DNA of 64,000 nt from Streptomyces sp. NBC_01497 (lineage in GTDB: Bacteria > Actinomycetota > Actinomycetes > Streptomycetales > Streptomycetaceae): NCBI RefSeq assembly GCF_036250695.1, contig NZ_CP109427.1:8122001-8186000 (forward strand). Direction: 5' to 3'. The notes under the pieces are model-generated. The model was not told where the DNA came from. It saw only the letters and a list, made by a program, of their open reading frames with translations, and made no database searches. The position numbers and the translations under genes were made by a program. Position 1 is the first letter of the stretch; the number at the start of each line of letters is the position of its first letter. This document shows positions 19,351 to 29,200 of the stretch, piece after piece.

Positions 19351-19369
19351 GTTAGGAAACCTTCCTAAC
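19351..19369. promoter_or_regulatory. Perfect inverted repeat before a GH18 gene, ROK/CsnR-like operator
   Basis: GTTAGGAA-ACC-TTCCTAAC has perfect 8-bp arms, 26 nt upstream of the ATG. It resembles, from memory, the palindromes described before actinomycete chitosanase genes that bind the ROK repressor CsnR. A TTGACA hexamer at 19308-19313 may be part of the promoter. Confidence 0.6.
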
Positions 19370-19395
19370 ATCCCCCCACATCGCGGAAGGCCGTC

Positions 19396-20331
19396 ATGCC
19401 CAGAACCCTTCGCCGCCCCCTCGTCGCCCTCACCGCCGCGCTCTGCCCCGCCATGGCGCTGCTCGTCGCCGGCCCCTCGGCCCACGCCGCCACGGCCTCC
19501 TTCCCCGCCCAGTACGCCGCTCCCTACCTCCAGATCGACAACAGCACCGCCAAGGACATGGCCGCGGACCAGAAGGCGTCCGGCGTGAACCACTACACGC
19601 TCGCCTTCCTCACCTCGCAGTCCGGCTGCACCCTGAACTGGGAGGACGGTGGCGACGCGGTCGGCGCCCACAGCACCGAGATCAACGCGCTCAAGTCCTC
19701 CGGCGGCGACGTCGCCATCTCCTTCGGCGGCGCGGGGAGCAAGGAACTCGCCCAGACCTGTACCTCGGTCTCCAGCCTGACCGCCGCGTACAAGAAGGTC
19801 GTTGACACCTACGGCGTCAACCGCCTCGACTTCGACATCGAGGGCGGCACCCTCGGCGACACCAGCGCCAACACGCGGCGCGCCCAGGCCCTCGCCGCGC
19901 TCCAGAAGGCCGAACCCGCCGTGCAGATCGACTGGACCGTCGCCGTCGACCCCGACGGGATGGAGTCCGACGTCACCGGACTGCTGACCGGCGCCCAGTC
20001 GGCCGGTGTCAAGACCACCGTCGTCAACCTCATGACCATGGACTTCGGCGACGGCGAGAACGCCCTCCAGGACTCGGAGTCCGGCGCCAACGCCGCCGTG
20101 AAGCAGTTCGTCTCGATCTACGGCGGCTCCACCGCCGCCAACTGGGCCCGCATGGGACTGACGCCCATCGCGGGCCAGAACGACGACGACGAGAACTTCA
20201 GCCAGTCCGACGCCTCCGCCCTGGAGAGCTTCGCGGCCGGCAAGGGCGTGCAGGAACTGTCCTTCTGGGAGGTCGACGAGTACGACAAGGCCGTCGGATA
20301 CGCCTACTCCAAGATCTTCAACAAGATCTGA
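19396..20331 (+). CDS. Secreted single-domain GH18 chitinase
   Basis: A 311-residue exported enzyme. The signal ends near SAHAATA, and the mature part is one GH18 barrel (about 35-305). The catalytic strand reads NRLDFDIEGG (about residue 150), so DxDxE is intact while the first Asp is Asn, as in some actinobacterial chitinases. Other GH18 strands are visible as VNLMTMDFGDGE and LSFWEVDEYD. Starting YAAPYLQID, it is a clear paralogue of the modular GH18 gene at 14.3-15.9 kb (LYAPYFEAY) but has lost or never had the binding domain. It carries a different upstream palindrome, so the two may respond to different inducers (chitosan-like versus GlcNAc). Confidence 0.85.
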   Translation: MPRTLRRPLVALTAALCPAMALLVAGPSAHAATASFPAQYAAPYLQIDNSTAKDMAADQKASGVNHYTLAFLTSQSGCTLNWEDGGDAVGAHSTEINALKSSGGDVAISFGGAGSKELAQTCTSVSSLTAAYKKVVDTYGVNRLDFDIEGGTLGDTSANTRRAQALAALQKAEPAVQIDWTVAVDPDGMESDVTGLLTGAQSAGVKTTVVNLMTMDFGDGENALQDSESGANAAVKQFVSIYGGSTAANWARMGLTPIAGQNDDDENFSQSDASALESFAAGKGVQELSFWEVDEYDKAVGYAYSKIFNKI

Positions 20332-20363
20332 CAGCAGGGCACTTCGATGAGGGCTGCGGCGCG

Positions 20364-21782
20364 TCAGACGCGAACGGCGCGCCGCAGCCTGAACGGGACG
20401 TACACGACGAGAGCCGCCACGAACGCCACGTAGTACGCGAGATCCGCCCCGTGCAGCGCGTGGGCGACGGAGCCCTCGTACACGGAGGTGTTCATGAAGG
20501 GCACCGCGGCGCCGAAACCGACGACGAACGCGAGCAGCGCGGGCCACCACGGGCGGCGCTCCGCCTGCTCCGCCGCCAGGTCCACCGGCGCCCCGCCCCG
20601 GGCCCGCGAGCGCGCGTACCAGTCAACCGACACCACGGCGACGAAGCCGGGAATCCAGTACCCGACGAACAGCAGCACGTTCTGGAAGCGCGCCACCGTG
20701 TCGGCGGCGTGCATCCACAGCACCAGCGGGAAGCCCAGGGCCGCGGCGAGCACCGCGGCGAGAGGCCGCGGCAGCCGCACCCCGACCGTCTGGAGGGCCA
20801 GCGAGCCGCTGTAGTCGTTCATCGCGTTGCTGCACAGCGCCGCACACGCCACCGCGAGCAGCCCGAACGCGCCCAGCGCGCCGCCACCGAGCAGGCGGTC
20901 CACCCCCGCCGCACTCTGGTCGGTGAACACCGAGGCGCCCCAGAGGCCGAGCGCCTGCACCGCGACGAACGAGACACTCACACCGAGGAGTGTGTACCAG
21001 AACATGCGGGTACGGGACGTCTCCCTGGGCAGATAGCGGCTGAAGTCGCTGGCGTACGGCGCCCAGGACAGCGACAGGCTCAACGCCACCGTGCTGGTCA
21101 GCATGAAGGCGCCGAACCGGTCGGCCCCGTGCACCTGCGAGACGGCGGCGGGATGCACCCCGCCGAGCATCTTCACGGCGAGGAGCGCGAAAGCCACCGC
21201 GAGCCCCAGCGTCATGACCTTCTGGAGCCGGTGGATCGCCTCGTAGCCCAGCACCCCGACCAGTCCCTGCCCGGCCATCATCACCAGCACCCCGAGCCAG
21301 AAGGGCCAGCCGAACAGCCGGGCCAGCGCGTCCCCGCCGAACAGGCCGATCAGCGCGTCCCAGGCCACCGACGACATCCACTGGAGCAGCCCCGGCACGA
21401 CCACCGAGCGGCCGAAGGCCAGGCGGGCCAGCGGCAGTTGCCCGGCTCCGGTGCTGCTGCCCCACGTTCCCAGCCCCGCCACCGGCACGGCGCCCAGCAC
21501 CGTGCCGACAACCACCGCCACCAGGGCCGTCGTGAAGTCCAGCCCCAGCACCACGCCCAGCGTCCCGGTGAACACCCCCGTCATCGTGAGGTTCGGCGCG
21601 AACCACACGGTGAACAGCCGTCCTGCCCGGCCGTAACGGTGGTCCCCGGGAACGGGCGCGATGCCCTGGGTCTCGATCCGCAGATCCCCCGCGGCGGCGG
21701 GCATCCGGCCCTCGAAGGCGGACGCACGCGCCCCGTCCGCGACATCGTCGCGGTCCTGCAGAGAAGTACGCGGCTGCGCCAT
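20364..21782 (-). CDS. cytX: NCS1-family hydroxymethylpyrimidine transporter CytX
   Basis: A 472-residue membrane transporter of the nucleobase-cation symporter-1 family with about twelve helices. DHRYGRAGRLFTVWFAPNLT near the N-terminus is the typical NCS1 entry motif, followed by hydrophobic segments such as TGTLGVVLGLDFTTALVAVV. A TPP riboswitch immediately upstream ties it to thiamin supply, which fits CytX, the predicted importer of the thiamin pyrimidine HMP, rather than a purine or allantoin permease. Of two close in-frame ATGs, 21782 lies nine bases from the GGCGGAGGG ribosome site, while 21791 abuts it. No other thiamin gene is in the window. Confidence 0.82.
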   Translation of the reverse strand: MAQPRTSLQDRDDVADGARASAFEGRMPAAAGDLRIETQGIAPVPGDHRYGRAGRLFTVWFAPNLTMTGVFTGTLGVVLGLDFTTALVAVVVGTVLGAVPVAGLGTWGSSTGAGQLPLARLAFGRSVVVPGLLQWMSSVAWDALIGLFGGDALARLFGWPFWLGVLVMMAGQGLVGVLGYEAIHRLQKVMTLGLAVAFALLAVKMLGGVHPAAVSQVHGADRFGAFMLTSTVALSLSLSWAPYASDFSRYLPRETSRTRMFWYTLLGVSVSFVAVQALGLWGASVFTDQSAAGVDRLLGGGALGAFGLLAVACAALCSNAMNDYSGSLALQTVGVRLPRPLAAVLAAALGFPLVLWMHAADTVARFQNVLLFVGYWIPGFVAVVSVDWYARSRARGGAPVDLAAEQAERRPWWPALLAFVVGFGAAVPFMNTSVYEGSVAHALHGADLAYYVAFVAALVVYVPFRLRRAVRV

Positions 21783-21789
21783 GAGAGAC

Positions 21790-21866
21790 ATCCCTCCGCC
21801 AGTACGAGCTGGTTCAGGTTCGACGGGTGTGATCTCAGCCCCGCGCGGGGCACCCCGTGTCCGGTC
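21790..21866 (-). promoter_or_regulatory. TPP riboswitch (THI box)
   Basis: Read on the minus strand, the conserved aptamer elements appear in order: GGGGTGCCCC, GGGCTGAGAT, ACACCCG, GAACCTGA, then CTGG and the 3' strand GGCGGAGGG. This is the standard TPP aptamer. The last element is also the ribosome-binding site for cytX, and I see no terminator hairpin between it and the gene, so control is probably by masking translation start when TPP binds. Confidence 0.92.
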
Positions 21867-22047
21867 CCACCAGCCTAACGCGCCCATCCCGCGCCGCGCG
21901 GTCCGGGGGTGGGCCGCTCCCGGAGGGCCGCCGTGCGGCCCGTGCGCGTGGTGGAACGCGGACGGCGCCGCAGGACGGGCCCGCGGACGTGTCCGCTGCC
22001 CGCGCTTCTATGCTGGCGAAGTTGCCTGGGAACAGATGGAGAGTGCC

Positions 22048-22806
22048 GTGCCGCGCCGGATCGACGTCATCACCGCGGTGCACGCGCCCTCCGCCCGCTA
22101 CCTGGCGGACGCCTACCGCTCCCTGCGCGGGCAGCGCATGCCCGAGGGCTGGGAGTGGCACTGGCTGATACAGCAGGACGGCGACAGCGACACCGTCGCC
22201 CCCTACGTGCCGGCCGATCCACGCGTCTCCTTCCACCAGGGACGTCCCGGCGGTCCCGGCACCGCGAGGACGCTGGCCCTCGCGCACGCGCACGGCCCTT
22301 ACGTCCGCGTCCTGGACGCCGACGACCAGCTCCCGCCCGGCGCCCTCGCCCGCGACATCCTCGCGCTGGAGGGCCATGCGGACATCGGCTGGACGACATC
22401 TCGCGCACTGGACCTGCTGCCTGACGGTTCCACCGTCTCGTTCGAGACGGACCCCGCTCACGGGCGGCTGGAACCGGGCGGCATCCTCGCCCACTGGGCC
22501 GGTCACGACCACCGGCTGCTCGTCCACCCGGCGACGCTGTGCGTCCGCCGCGAACTGCTGCTCGCCCTGGGCGGCTGGATGGCGCTGCCGGCCTCCGAGG
22601 ACACCGGTCTGCTCCTGGCCCTGGAGGCCACCGGGCCGGGCTGGTTCACCCGTGAGCCGGGCCTGCTCTACCGCAAGTGGCCCGGCCAGGTCACCGGGCA
22701 GCGGGCGCACGCTGACAAGGCGGAGTGGCAGGCCCGCACGGCCGTCGTGGAAGCCAGGGCCCGGGCGCTCGCGCGCCTGTACCCGCGAGGGCCCGTGCCC
22801 CGGTAG
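22048..22806 (+). CDS. GT2-family glycosyltransferase
   Basis: A 252-residue soluble GT-A fold glycosyltransferase. IDVITAVHAPSARYLADAY and WLIQQDGD form the nucleotide-binding start, and RVLDADDQLPPGAL contains the DxD-type metal/nucleotide motif (about residue 92). Later LALGGWMALPASEDTGLLL provides the acceptor-side ED motif. No transmembrane segment is seen. GTG 22048 has GGAGAG upstream; ATG 22036 would add four residues. Isolated from other cell-wall or polysaccharide genes, so donor and acceptor are unknown. Confidence 0.8.
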   Translation: MPRRIDVITAVHAPSARYLADAYRSLRGQRMPEGWEWHWLIQQDGDSDTVAPYVPADPRVSFHQGRPGGPGTARTLALAHAHGPYVRVLDADDQLPPGALARDILALEGHADIGWTTSRALDLLPDGSTVSFETDPAHGRLEPGGILAHWAGHDHRLLVHPATLCVRRELLLALGGWMALPASEDTGLLLALEATGPGWFTREPGLLYRKWPGQVTGQRAHADKAEWQARTAVVEARARALARLYPRGPVPR

Positions 22807-22878
22807 CAGGTCTTGCCGCACCCGCCACCGGTATCCGCGCCGCAGCGCGGTCCCGGGCTCGCGGCGGAGCAGGCCGTC

Positions 22879-22907
22879 GTGGCGCCGCCCGGTGTGGGCG
22901 GCGCCAC
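22879..22907. terminator. Bidirectional terminator between glycosyltransferase and GH92 genes
   Basis: A perfect 12-bp stem (GTGGCGCCGCCC / GGGCGGCGCCAC) with a 5-nt loop between the two convergent genes. Confidence 0.65.
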
Positions 22908-22921
22908 CACGGCGCGACGGT

Positions 22922-25711
22922 TCAGGAAGGCAGCCCCCACTTCTGTGCCGCGCTGCTGTTGCAGGTGTAGAGCGCCAGTTGTGTGCCCTGCGTCGTGGAC
23001 GAGGACGGGTCGTCCAGGCAGAGCCCCGACCCGGGGTTGACCAGGGACCCGTTGGAGCCGGCGGTCCACTTCTGCGCGCCCGTGCCGTTGCAGTTCCACA
23101 GCTGGACGGGCGTTCCGTTGGTCGTGCCGCTGTTCGACACGTCCAGGCACTTGCCGAGGGTGCGCAGGGTGCCGTCGGCCGCGATCGTCCAGTCCTGCGC
23201 CGCCGTGCTGTCACAGCCCCAGAGCTGGACGTGGCTGCCGTCCGTGGTCGAGGAGCCCTGGTCGTCCACGCACAGGCTCGCGGACACGCCCGCGGTGACG
23301 GGCCCGACCCGCGGCTTGGCGGGAGCGGCCAGGCTGCCGCCGTACGACGGGGGAGCCGCCGAAGTCCCCGCGGCCCACGAGGTGTTCGCTGCGGTACCGA
23401 GGGTGTACGAGAGGGTTCCACCGCCGGTGATCGCCGCGGTGGGTGCGTAGGCGTTGTTCCAGGACGCCCCGTTCCAGGAGGCGGACTGCACGTACGGGGC
23501 GTTGTCCGCCGCGCCGTTCCCGTTGATCGTCAGGGTCTTGCCCGACGGCAGGGTGACCACGGCCTGGGTGAACAGCGGGGAGCCGAGCGCCAGGTCCGAG
23601 GTGCCGGGTGTCATGGGATACATCCCGAGTGCGGACCACACGTACCAGGCGCTCATCGCGCCGAGGTCGTCGTTGCCGTCGGCCAGGCCGCCCGGTGTGT
23701 TCGTCCAGATCTGGTCCTGGACGCTGCGGACCGTCGACTGCGTCCGGTACGGCTCACCGGTGTAGTCGTACTCCCAGGGGAGTTCGATGCTGGGCTCGTT
23801 GCCGACCCAGGCGTAGCCGTTCGCGCCGGTGTAGCTGCGCAGCGTGGTGTCCAGGTAGTGGTTCATCGCCGCGTTGCCGCCCTTGGCGGTGGCCAGACCC
23901 GCGACGTCGAACGGCACCATGCCGGTGTAGATCCACGAGTCGGCCTCGACCATGTCGTTGCCGCTGGTGGGATCGAAGCCGCCGACCCAGGTGCCGTCGG
24001 CGTCGCGCGGCTGGACGAAGCCCGAGGCCGGGTTCAGGACGTTGCGCCAGTCCTGGGCGCGGTCCGCGTACGTCTTCTGGTCGGCGCTGTCGCCGAGTGC
24101 CCCGGCGTACGCCGACAGGGCGAAGTCCGCGGTGTTGTACTCCAGCGTCGTCGAGACGGGACCGTAGAAGTTGCAGCAGCCGTAGCTGCCGTCGTGCGGC
24201 ATGTATCCGGGGCTGCTCAGGTAGTTCAGGCCCGGGCGGTTGTTGTTCGTCCTGCTCGCCTCGGAGACCATGTCCGTCAGCGCGGTGGACGTGTCGAAGT
24301 TCGTCGCCCCGAACGCGTGGAAGTCGGCGAGGATCGCGGCGGCCGGGTCGCCGACCATCACGTAGCTCTCGCCGTTGTTCTCCGACCACTTGGGGAACGT
24401 GCCGGTCTGGGCGTAGTCGTCGACCATCGACTGCGCCGTGTCCGACGCGGTCTGCGGATCGACCAGTGCCTCCAGCTGCGCCTGGGAGCGGTACGTGTCC
24501 CAGCCGGAGTAGTTGGCGTACGCGGCGCGGTGGCCGGAGTCGACGGTGTGGGTCTTGCCGTCGAAGCCCGAGTACTGGCCGTTGGTGTCGCTGATGACGT
24601 TGGGGTGCAGGAGTGAGTGGTAGAGCGCGGTGTAGAAGACCGTCTGCTGGTCGGCGGTGCCGCCCGCAGTCTGGATCTTCCCGAGCTCGGCGTTCCACGC
24701 GTCACGTGCGGCGTCCCGTGTGGAGTCGAAGTTCCAGCCCGTGTTCTCCGCGGTGCGGTTGGCGACCGCGTTGGCGGTGGAGACGTAGGAGATGCCCACC
24801 TTGGCCTGCACCACCTGCTGGGAGGTGGTGTTGAAGGTGAGGTGCGCGCTCGACGCCGCCGCGTCGGGTGCGGCCGTGGACGCCGACGTCGCGGCCTTCG
24901 GCATCGAGCCGTGCAGCTGGGGCTTGTTCGGCTTCTCCGGGGCGTTCTTGGACGCACGCTTCGCGGACGGCGCGGGTGCGGCCTGTGCCTTCGTCGCGGC
25001 GCTCGTGCCCGACCCGGTGAACGGCTGGTCGAAGACCATGTCGAAGTGCACGGTGTACGTGTTGCCCGCGCCGCAGAACTTGCCGCTGGTCACCTGGCCG
25101 CTGATCTCCGTGCTGGAGACGACGGTGAACTGGGGCGCGGTGTCCCCGTTCTGGCTGCCCGCCAGCTTGAAGATCAGGTTGGCCTGGGTCGTGGCGGGGA
25201 AGGTGAAGCGCGCCATGCCACTGCGGGTGGTGGTGGTCAGCTCGGTGGTCACGTGGTTGTCGAGGGCGACCTTGTACGAGCCGGGCGACGCGGACTCGTT
25301 GCCGTGCGCGTACGAGTCCGTCGCCGTGGTGCTGACCGCCCCCACCGTCGGCAGGACGGGCACGTCGCCCGCGGCGCCGCAGCCCGGTCCCGCGATGTGC
25401 GTGAGGCTGAAGCCGGTGATCGAGGAGTCGTTGTACTCGTAACCGCCGCCGGAGGGGCGGGAGGGTGTGTCGGGGCTCCACTGCACCATGCCGAAGGGGA
25501 CGTCGGCCCCGGGGAAGTCGTCGGCCTGGTTGGAGGTGCCGATCAGCGGGTTGACCAGGGCGGCGGGGGAGGCCACCAGAGCGGGGCCGCTCGCGGCCAG
25601 GGCGGGCGTTCCGAGGCCGGCCGCGGCCAGCGCCGCGACGGTCAGTACGCCTCCGGCGGCACGGCCGAACGTCCTGCGCGGCCGTGCGGTCGCGGAGCGT
25701 CGCCCGGGCAC
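22922..25711 (-). CDS. Secreted GH92 alpha-mannosidase with C-terminal ricin-type lectin
   Basis: An exported calcium-dependent exo-mannosidase of about 929 residues. After the signal (TFGRAAGGVLTVAALAAAGL) come the N-terminal sandwich with VNPLIGTSNQADDFPGADVP, the (alpha/alpha)6 barrel, and a CBM13/ricin-B lectin with QDW, QKW, QKW repeats (last 125 residues). VGNEPS supplies the expected catalytic Glu and GNDDLGAMSAWYVWSALGMY the Asp pair. A stretch of about 50 Ala/Lys/Pro-rich residues (APSAKRASKNAPEKPNKPQ) is inserted in the sandwich domain. GTG 25711 is preferred: an ATG at 25834 has a good ribosome site, but the 41 codons between have only about 70% G/C at third positions and contain two operators. 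The pocket reads SIELPWEY rather than the usual HHxxYLYN pattern of alpha-1,2 enzymes, so linkage is uncertain. Confidence 0.85.
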   Translation of the reverse strand: MPGRRSATARPRRTFGRAAGGVLTVAALAAAGLGTPALAASGPALVASPAALVNPLIGTSNQADDFPGADVPFGMVQWSPDTPSRPSGGGYEYNDSSITGFSLTHIAGPGCGAAGDVPVLPTVGAVSTTATDSYAHGNESASPGSYKVALDNHVTTELTTTTRSGMARFTFPATTQANLIFKLAGSQNGDTAPQFTVVSSTEISGQVTSGKFCGAGNTYTVHFDMVFDQPFTGSGTSAATKAQAAPAPSAKRASKNAPEKPNKPQLHGSMPKAATSASTAAPDAAASSAHLTFNTTSQQVVQAKVGISYVSTANAVANRTAENTGWNFDSTRDAARDAWNAELGKIQTAGGTADQQTVFYTALYHSLLHPNVISDTNGQYSGFDGKTHTVDSGHRAAYANYSGWDTYRSQAQLEALVDPQTASDTAQSMVDDYAQTGTFPKWSENNGESYVMVGDPAAAILADFHAFGATNFDTSTALTDMVSEASRTNNNRPGLNYLSSPGYMPHDGSYGCCNFYGPVSTTLEYNTADFALSAYAGALGDSADQKTYADRAQDWRNVLNPASGFVQPRDADGTWVGGFDPTSGNDMVEADSWIYTGMVPFDVAGLATAKGGNAAMNHYLDTTLRSYTGANGYAWVGNEPSIELPWEYDYTGEPYRTQSTVRSVQDQIWTNTPGGLADGNDDLGAMSAWYVWSALGMYPMTPGTSDLALGSPLFTQAVVTLPSGKTLTINGNGAADNAPYVQSASWNGASWNNAYAPTAAITGGGTLSYTLGTAANTSWAAGTSAAPPSYGGSLAAPAKPRVGPVTAGVSASLCVDDQGSSTTDGSHVQLWGCDSTAAQDWTIAADGTLRTLGKCLDVSNSGTTNGTPVQLWNCNGTGAQKWTAGSNGSLVNPGSGLCLDDPSSSTTQGTQLALYTCNSSAAQKWGLPS

Positions 25712-25734
25712 GCCGAGCCCTGGCCGTGCAGGTT

Positions 25735-25748
25735 GGACAACGTTGTCA
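25735..25748. promoter_or_regulatory. LacI-type operator, GH92 proximal copy
   Basis: GACAACGTTGTC at 25736-25747 is a perfect 12-bp palindrome. Its centre is 46 bp from the second copy. It lies about 25 nt before the GTG start, where it would block the promoter or early elongation. Confidence 0.78.
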
Positions 25749-25780
25749 GATCCGCCGGGCGAGGAGCTCGGGAGAGGGTC

Positions 25781-25794
25781 GGACAACGTTGTCT
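25781..25794. promoter_or_regulatory. LacI-type operator, GH92 distal copy
   Basis: GACAACGTTGTC at 25782-25793 repeats the proximal operator exactly. Two identical sites in tandem suggest cooperative repression of the GH92 gene. Confidence 0.78.
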
Positions 25795-26212
25795 GCTGGG
25801 GGTGGCGCGATGCCGGTGGCGGCAGCGATCTCATGAGCAACTCCCTTACCTTCTGGGCGCGTTGGGGCGCCGCTACGCATGGAGAGTGCTCGCCGAATGT
25901 AGCCAGTCTGCATGTGCGCGTCAACGAGTCGGACGGTGAACGGGACGACCGGCCCGCGCTGACGCCGCCGACCTGGCCGCCGCCTCGCTGTCCTGTGGCA
26001 CGCTGTCCTCCGCCCTCGCTGTCGCCGGCCGGTTGCGTCGCGCCGATGCCCCGGCGCACGGGAGGACCGGGCGTTCGGCGCGAGAGCCGTGCCCGGCCCT
26101 GCGGCTCCGGCCGCGCCCTGCGCGGTGCCGGCCTCCGAGGGGAACGGGGCCCTTCGGGCCAGCAGGCCCGGGCGGGCGGGCACGCGGACATCTGCGGGCG
26201 GGCGAAGAGGTC

Positions 26213-26242
26213 AGTGGGGGGCCGGCGAGCCGGCCCCCCACT
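26213..26242 (-). terminator. Terminator hairpin after the GH78 gene
   Basis: A perfect 14-bp stem (AGTGGGGGGCCGGC / GCCGGCCCCCCACT) with a 2-nt loop, about 30 nt beyond the stop codon. Confidence 0.65.
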
Positions 26243-26268
26243 GCGGTCGTTGCCGCGCTGCGGTGCTG

Positions 26269-29200
26269 TCAGCTCGCGAAGTGCCAGGTCCCCGAGCCGA
26301 CGGTGTAGAGCGTCTCCTGACCGTCCTTCCGCAGTGTCCTCGCGCCTGCGGTGGCGGCGCTCGGGGCGCTCCCGCTCGTCCGGGGTACGTGGACGGTGGC
26401 CGTCACCCCCACCGGGACGGACACGGTCAGGGCGAAGCGGCTGCCGGTCCTGGTCCACGACGTGGCGACGGTGCCGTGCACGGTGTCGACGGAGGCGGAC
26501 GCGTGCCGCAGGCCGTCCGGCACCTGCGGGTCGATCATGACGGTGCGGTAGCCGGGAGCGCTGGGACTGATGCCGCCCAGCAGGCTGGAGAAGGAGGCGT
26601 TGATCCCGGCGAACATGGCGTGGTCGTGCGTTTCCATGCTGGAGCGGTAGGTCCACTCCTCCCAGGAGCTCGTCGCGCCCTGCGCGATCTCGAAGCCGAA
26701 GCCGGGATAGCTCTTCGCGTCGAGGACCGTCATCGCGATGTCGGTCCTGCCGATCGCCGACAGGGCGTCCATCAGATACCGGGTCCCGAAGATCCCGGTG
26801 TCGAGGTGGCCCGCGTCCTTGTGCAGGACGGTGTCGGCGAACTGTGCGCCCACGGCGTGCAGGTCCTCGGCGGGCACCATGCCGAAGGCCAGCGGGAGCA
26901 CACTCGTCACCTGGCGGCCGTCCCCGTACGTGTCACCCGCCGCGTTGAGGAAGTGTGCGTTGAAGGCCGCTTTGATGCTGTCGGCCAGTTGCCGGTAGCG
27001 AGCTGCGTCGTCGGGGTGGCCGAGTGCCCCGGCCGCCTTGGCCACGTCCGTGGCCTGGAGATAGGAAAGGGCGGTGTTGACCACGGACACCTCGCTCGTG
27101 CAACTGCCCGCGCTCGCGTCGCCCATCCCGCCGTTCGCGTGGGGGCCGAGGTCGGGCGGGCACCAGTCACCGAAACCGCGGTTCTCGGGCCAGATGTGGC
27201 CGGGTACGTCGGAGGCGTTGGTGTCGACGAACGCCTTCATGGCCCGATAGGCGGCTTCGAGGGTGGCCCGGTCGCCGTACTGCTCGTAGAGGGTCCAGGC
27301 CAGGCTGATCTGGTCGCCGCCCATGTCGGGCTGCTGGGCGTTGGACGCGTCGTTGGGCAGCGCCGTGCCCGGCGGCATGTCCTTCAGGTAGCTCGCGTAG
27401 AAGCGGTCCATGCCGAACTCGGTGGTGGACGCGTCGTGGTAGGCCTGCACGTCCATGCCAGGCGGTGTGCGCTCGTCGCGGACCGGGTTGTCGGTGGGAA
27501 GGCTCATCGAGTTGTTCAGGATGCTCCACCGGTTGTTCTGCCAGATGCGGTTCAGCAGCGGGTCTGACGAGTCGAAGGTGGCGGTCGAGGCGACGTCGGC
27601 GTGCACCACGCGTGCGTCGAGGCTGCTCGCGCTCGGGGTGCCCGGGTATCCGGTGACCTCGACGTAGCGGAAACCGTGGTAAGTGAAGCGAGGTTCGTAG
27701 GTCTCGGATCCGCGGGCGCCCGCAAGGGTGTAGCTGTCGGTGGAGGCGGCGGCCCTGTTCGTGACGGTGTCGAGCATCCCGTCCTCACCGACCTCCTCGG
27801 CCGTGCGCATCCGGACGGTGGTTCCCGCCGGGCCGTGGACCCGCAGGCGGGGCCAGCCGGCGACGTTCTGGCCGAAGTCGTACACGTAGACGCCGGGCCG
27901 GGGTTCGTCGAGCGTGACGGGACGGAGCGTTCCGGTGACCCTCACCGGCGGCGCGGTGTCCGCCGTGAGGCGTCCGGCCGGGGCGGGCACGGTCCGTACC
28001 CCCTGCCAGGAGATGTCGGTGAAGCCGGGCGCGTCCCAGCCGGGCTGATCCTGCTGGGCGTCGTAACTCTCGCCCGCGTACAGGTCGTTGCTGGTGATCG
28101 CGCCGGACGACCACTTCCACGTCGGGTCCGTGGTGATGTTCTGGCGCGTCCCGTCGGTGTAGGTGACCGTGAGCAGCATGAGAGCCTGCTTCGGCCCCGT
28201 CCACCGAAAGCCGTACGGGCTGAACTGATCGCCGTAGCCGTTGCCGAGCCACATCCCGACCGCGTTGGCGCCCTTGTGCAGCTGGTCCGTGACGTCGTAG
28301 GTGGAGTACAGGTCACGCTGGTCGTACGGGGTGCTCCCGGGCGCCAGCACATGGTCGCCCACCTTGTGCCCGTTCAGGTGCATCTCGTAGAAGCCCAGGC
28401 CGTACACGTAGGCCCGGGCGCGCGCGACCTTCTTGGGCAGGCTGAACGACTTGCGCAGCATGGGCGCGTCGGGATCCGGGTCGAGCAGGACGGGGTCGCC
28501 CTTCGGTTCGAGCTGTCCGTCCGTGACGGTGGAGCCGGGGAAGCGGGGGTCCGCCGCGGTGGAGAAGTCATCAGCGAACAGCCGCGTGCCGTCGGGTCCG
28601 GTCACCGCGAGGTTGTCGTAGAGGGCGTCCTCGGCCACGTTCGCGCTGGTGGAGGTGCGGAAGCCGAGCGTGCCCCGCGTCAGGGTGGCGTCGGTGCGGG
28701 TGTCGACCCGCGTCCCGTCGATCCAGGTCGTGATCGTGGCGCCGTCCGCCGTGATCTTCATGTGGTGCCGGGCCGACGCGTTCGCGTCGGTGATCACGGG
28801 AGTGAGATCGACCTCGCCGAGCGTGCTGAAGTGTCCGTCGCTCTGCAGCTGCGGACGCAGCATCACCTTGCCCGGCGTGGTCACCGTGTTGACCTGCCAC
28901 ATGTAGTAGTTCCGTGCGTCCTTCGCACGGAACAGGACGCTCGCCGCGCCGGCCTTGATGGTGAAGTCGGTGTCGAGTGTGAAGTCCGACCAGGTCATGG
29001 AGGAACCGGTGTCGGGGCTGATCCACTGGGCGCCGCCCCAGTCCGCGGTGTTCAGCAGGCCCATCTCCCACCAGGCCGTTTCGCTCCACGCCGAGGTCCG
29101 GCCCCGCGCGTCCCAGACCTGCACCTTCCAGTAGTAGCGGTGCCCGGACGCAGGCTGGGGGCCGCCGTACGCGATTCCGGTCGATTGCGCTGTGGCGACT

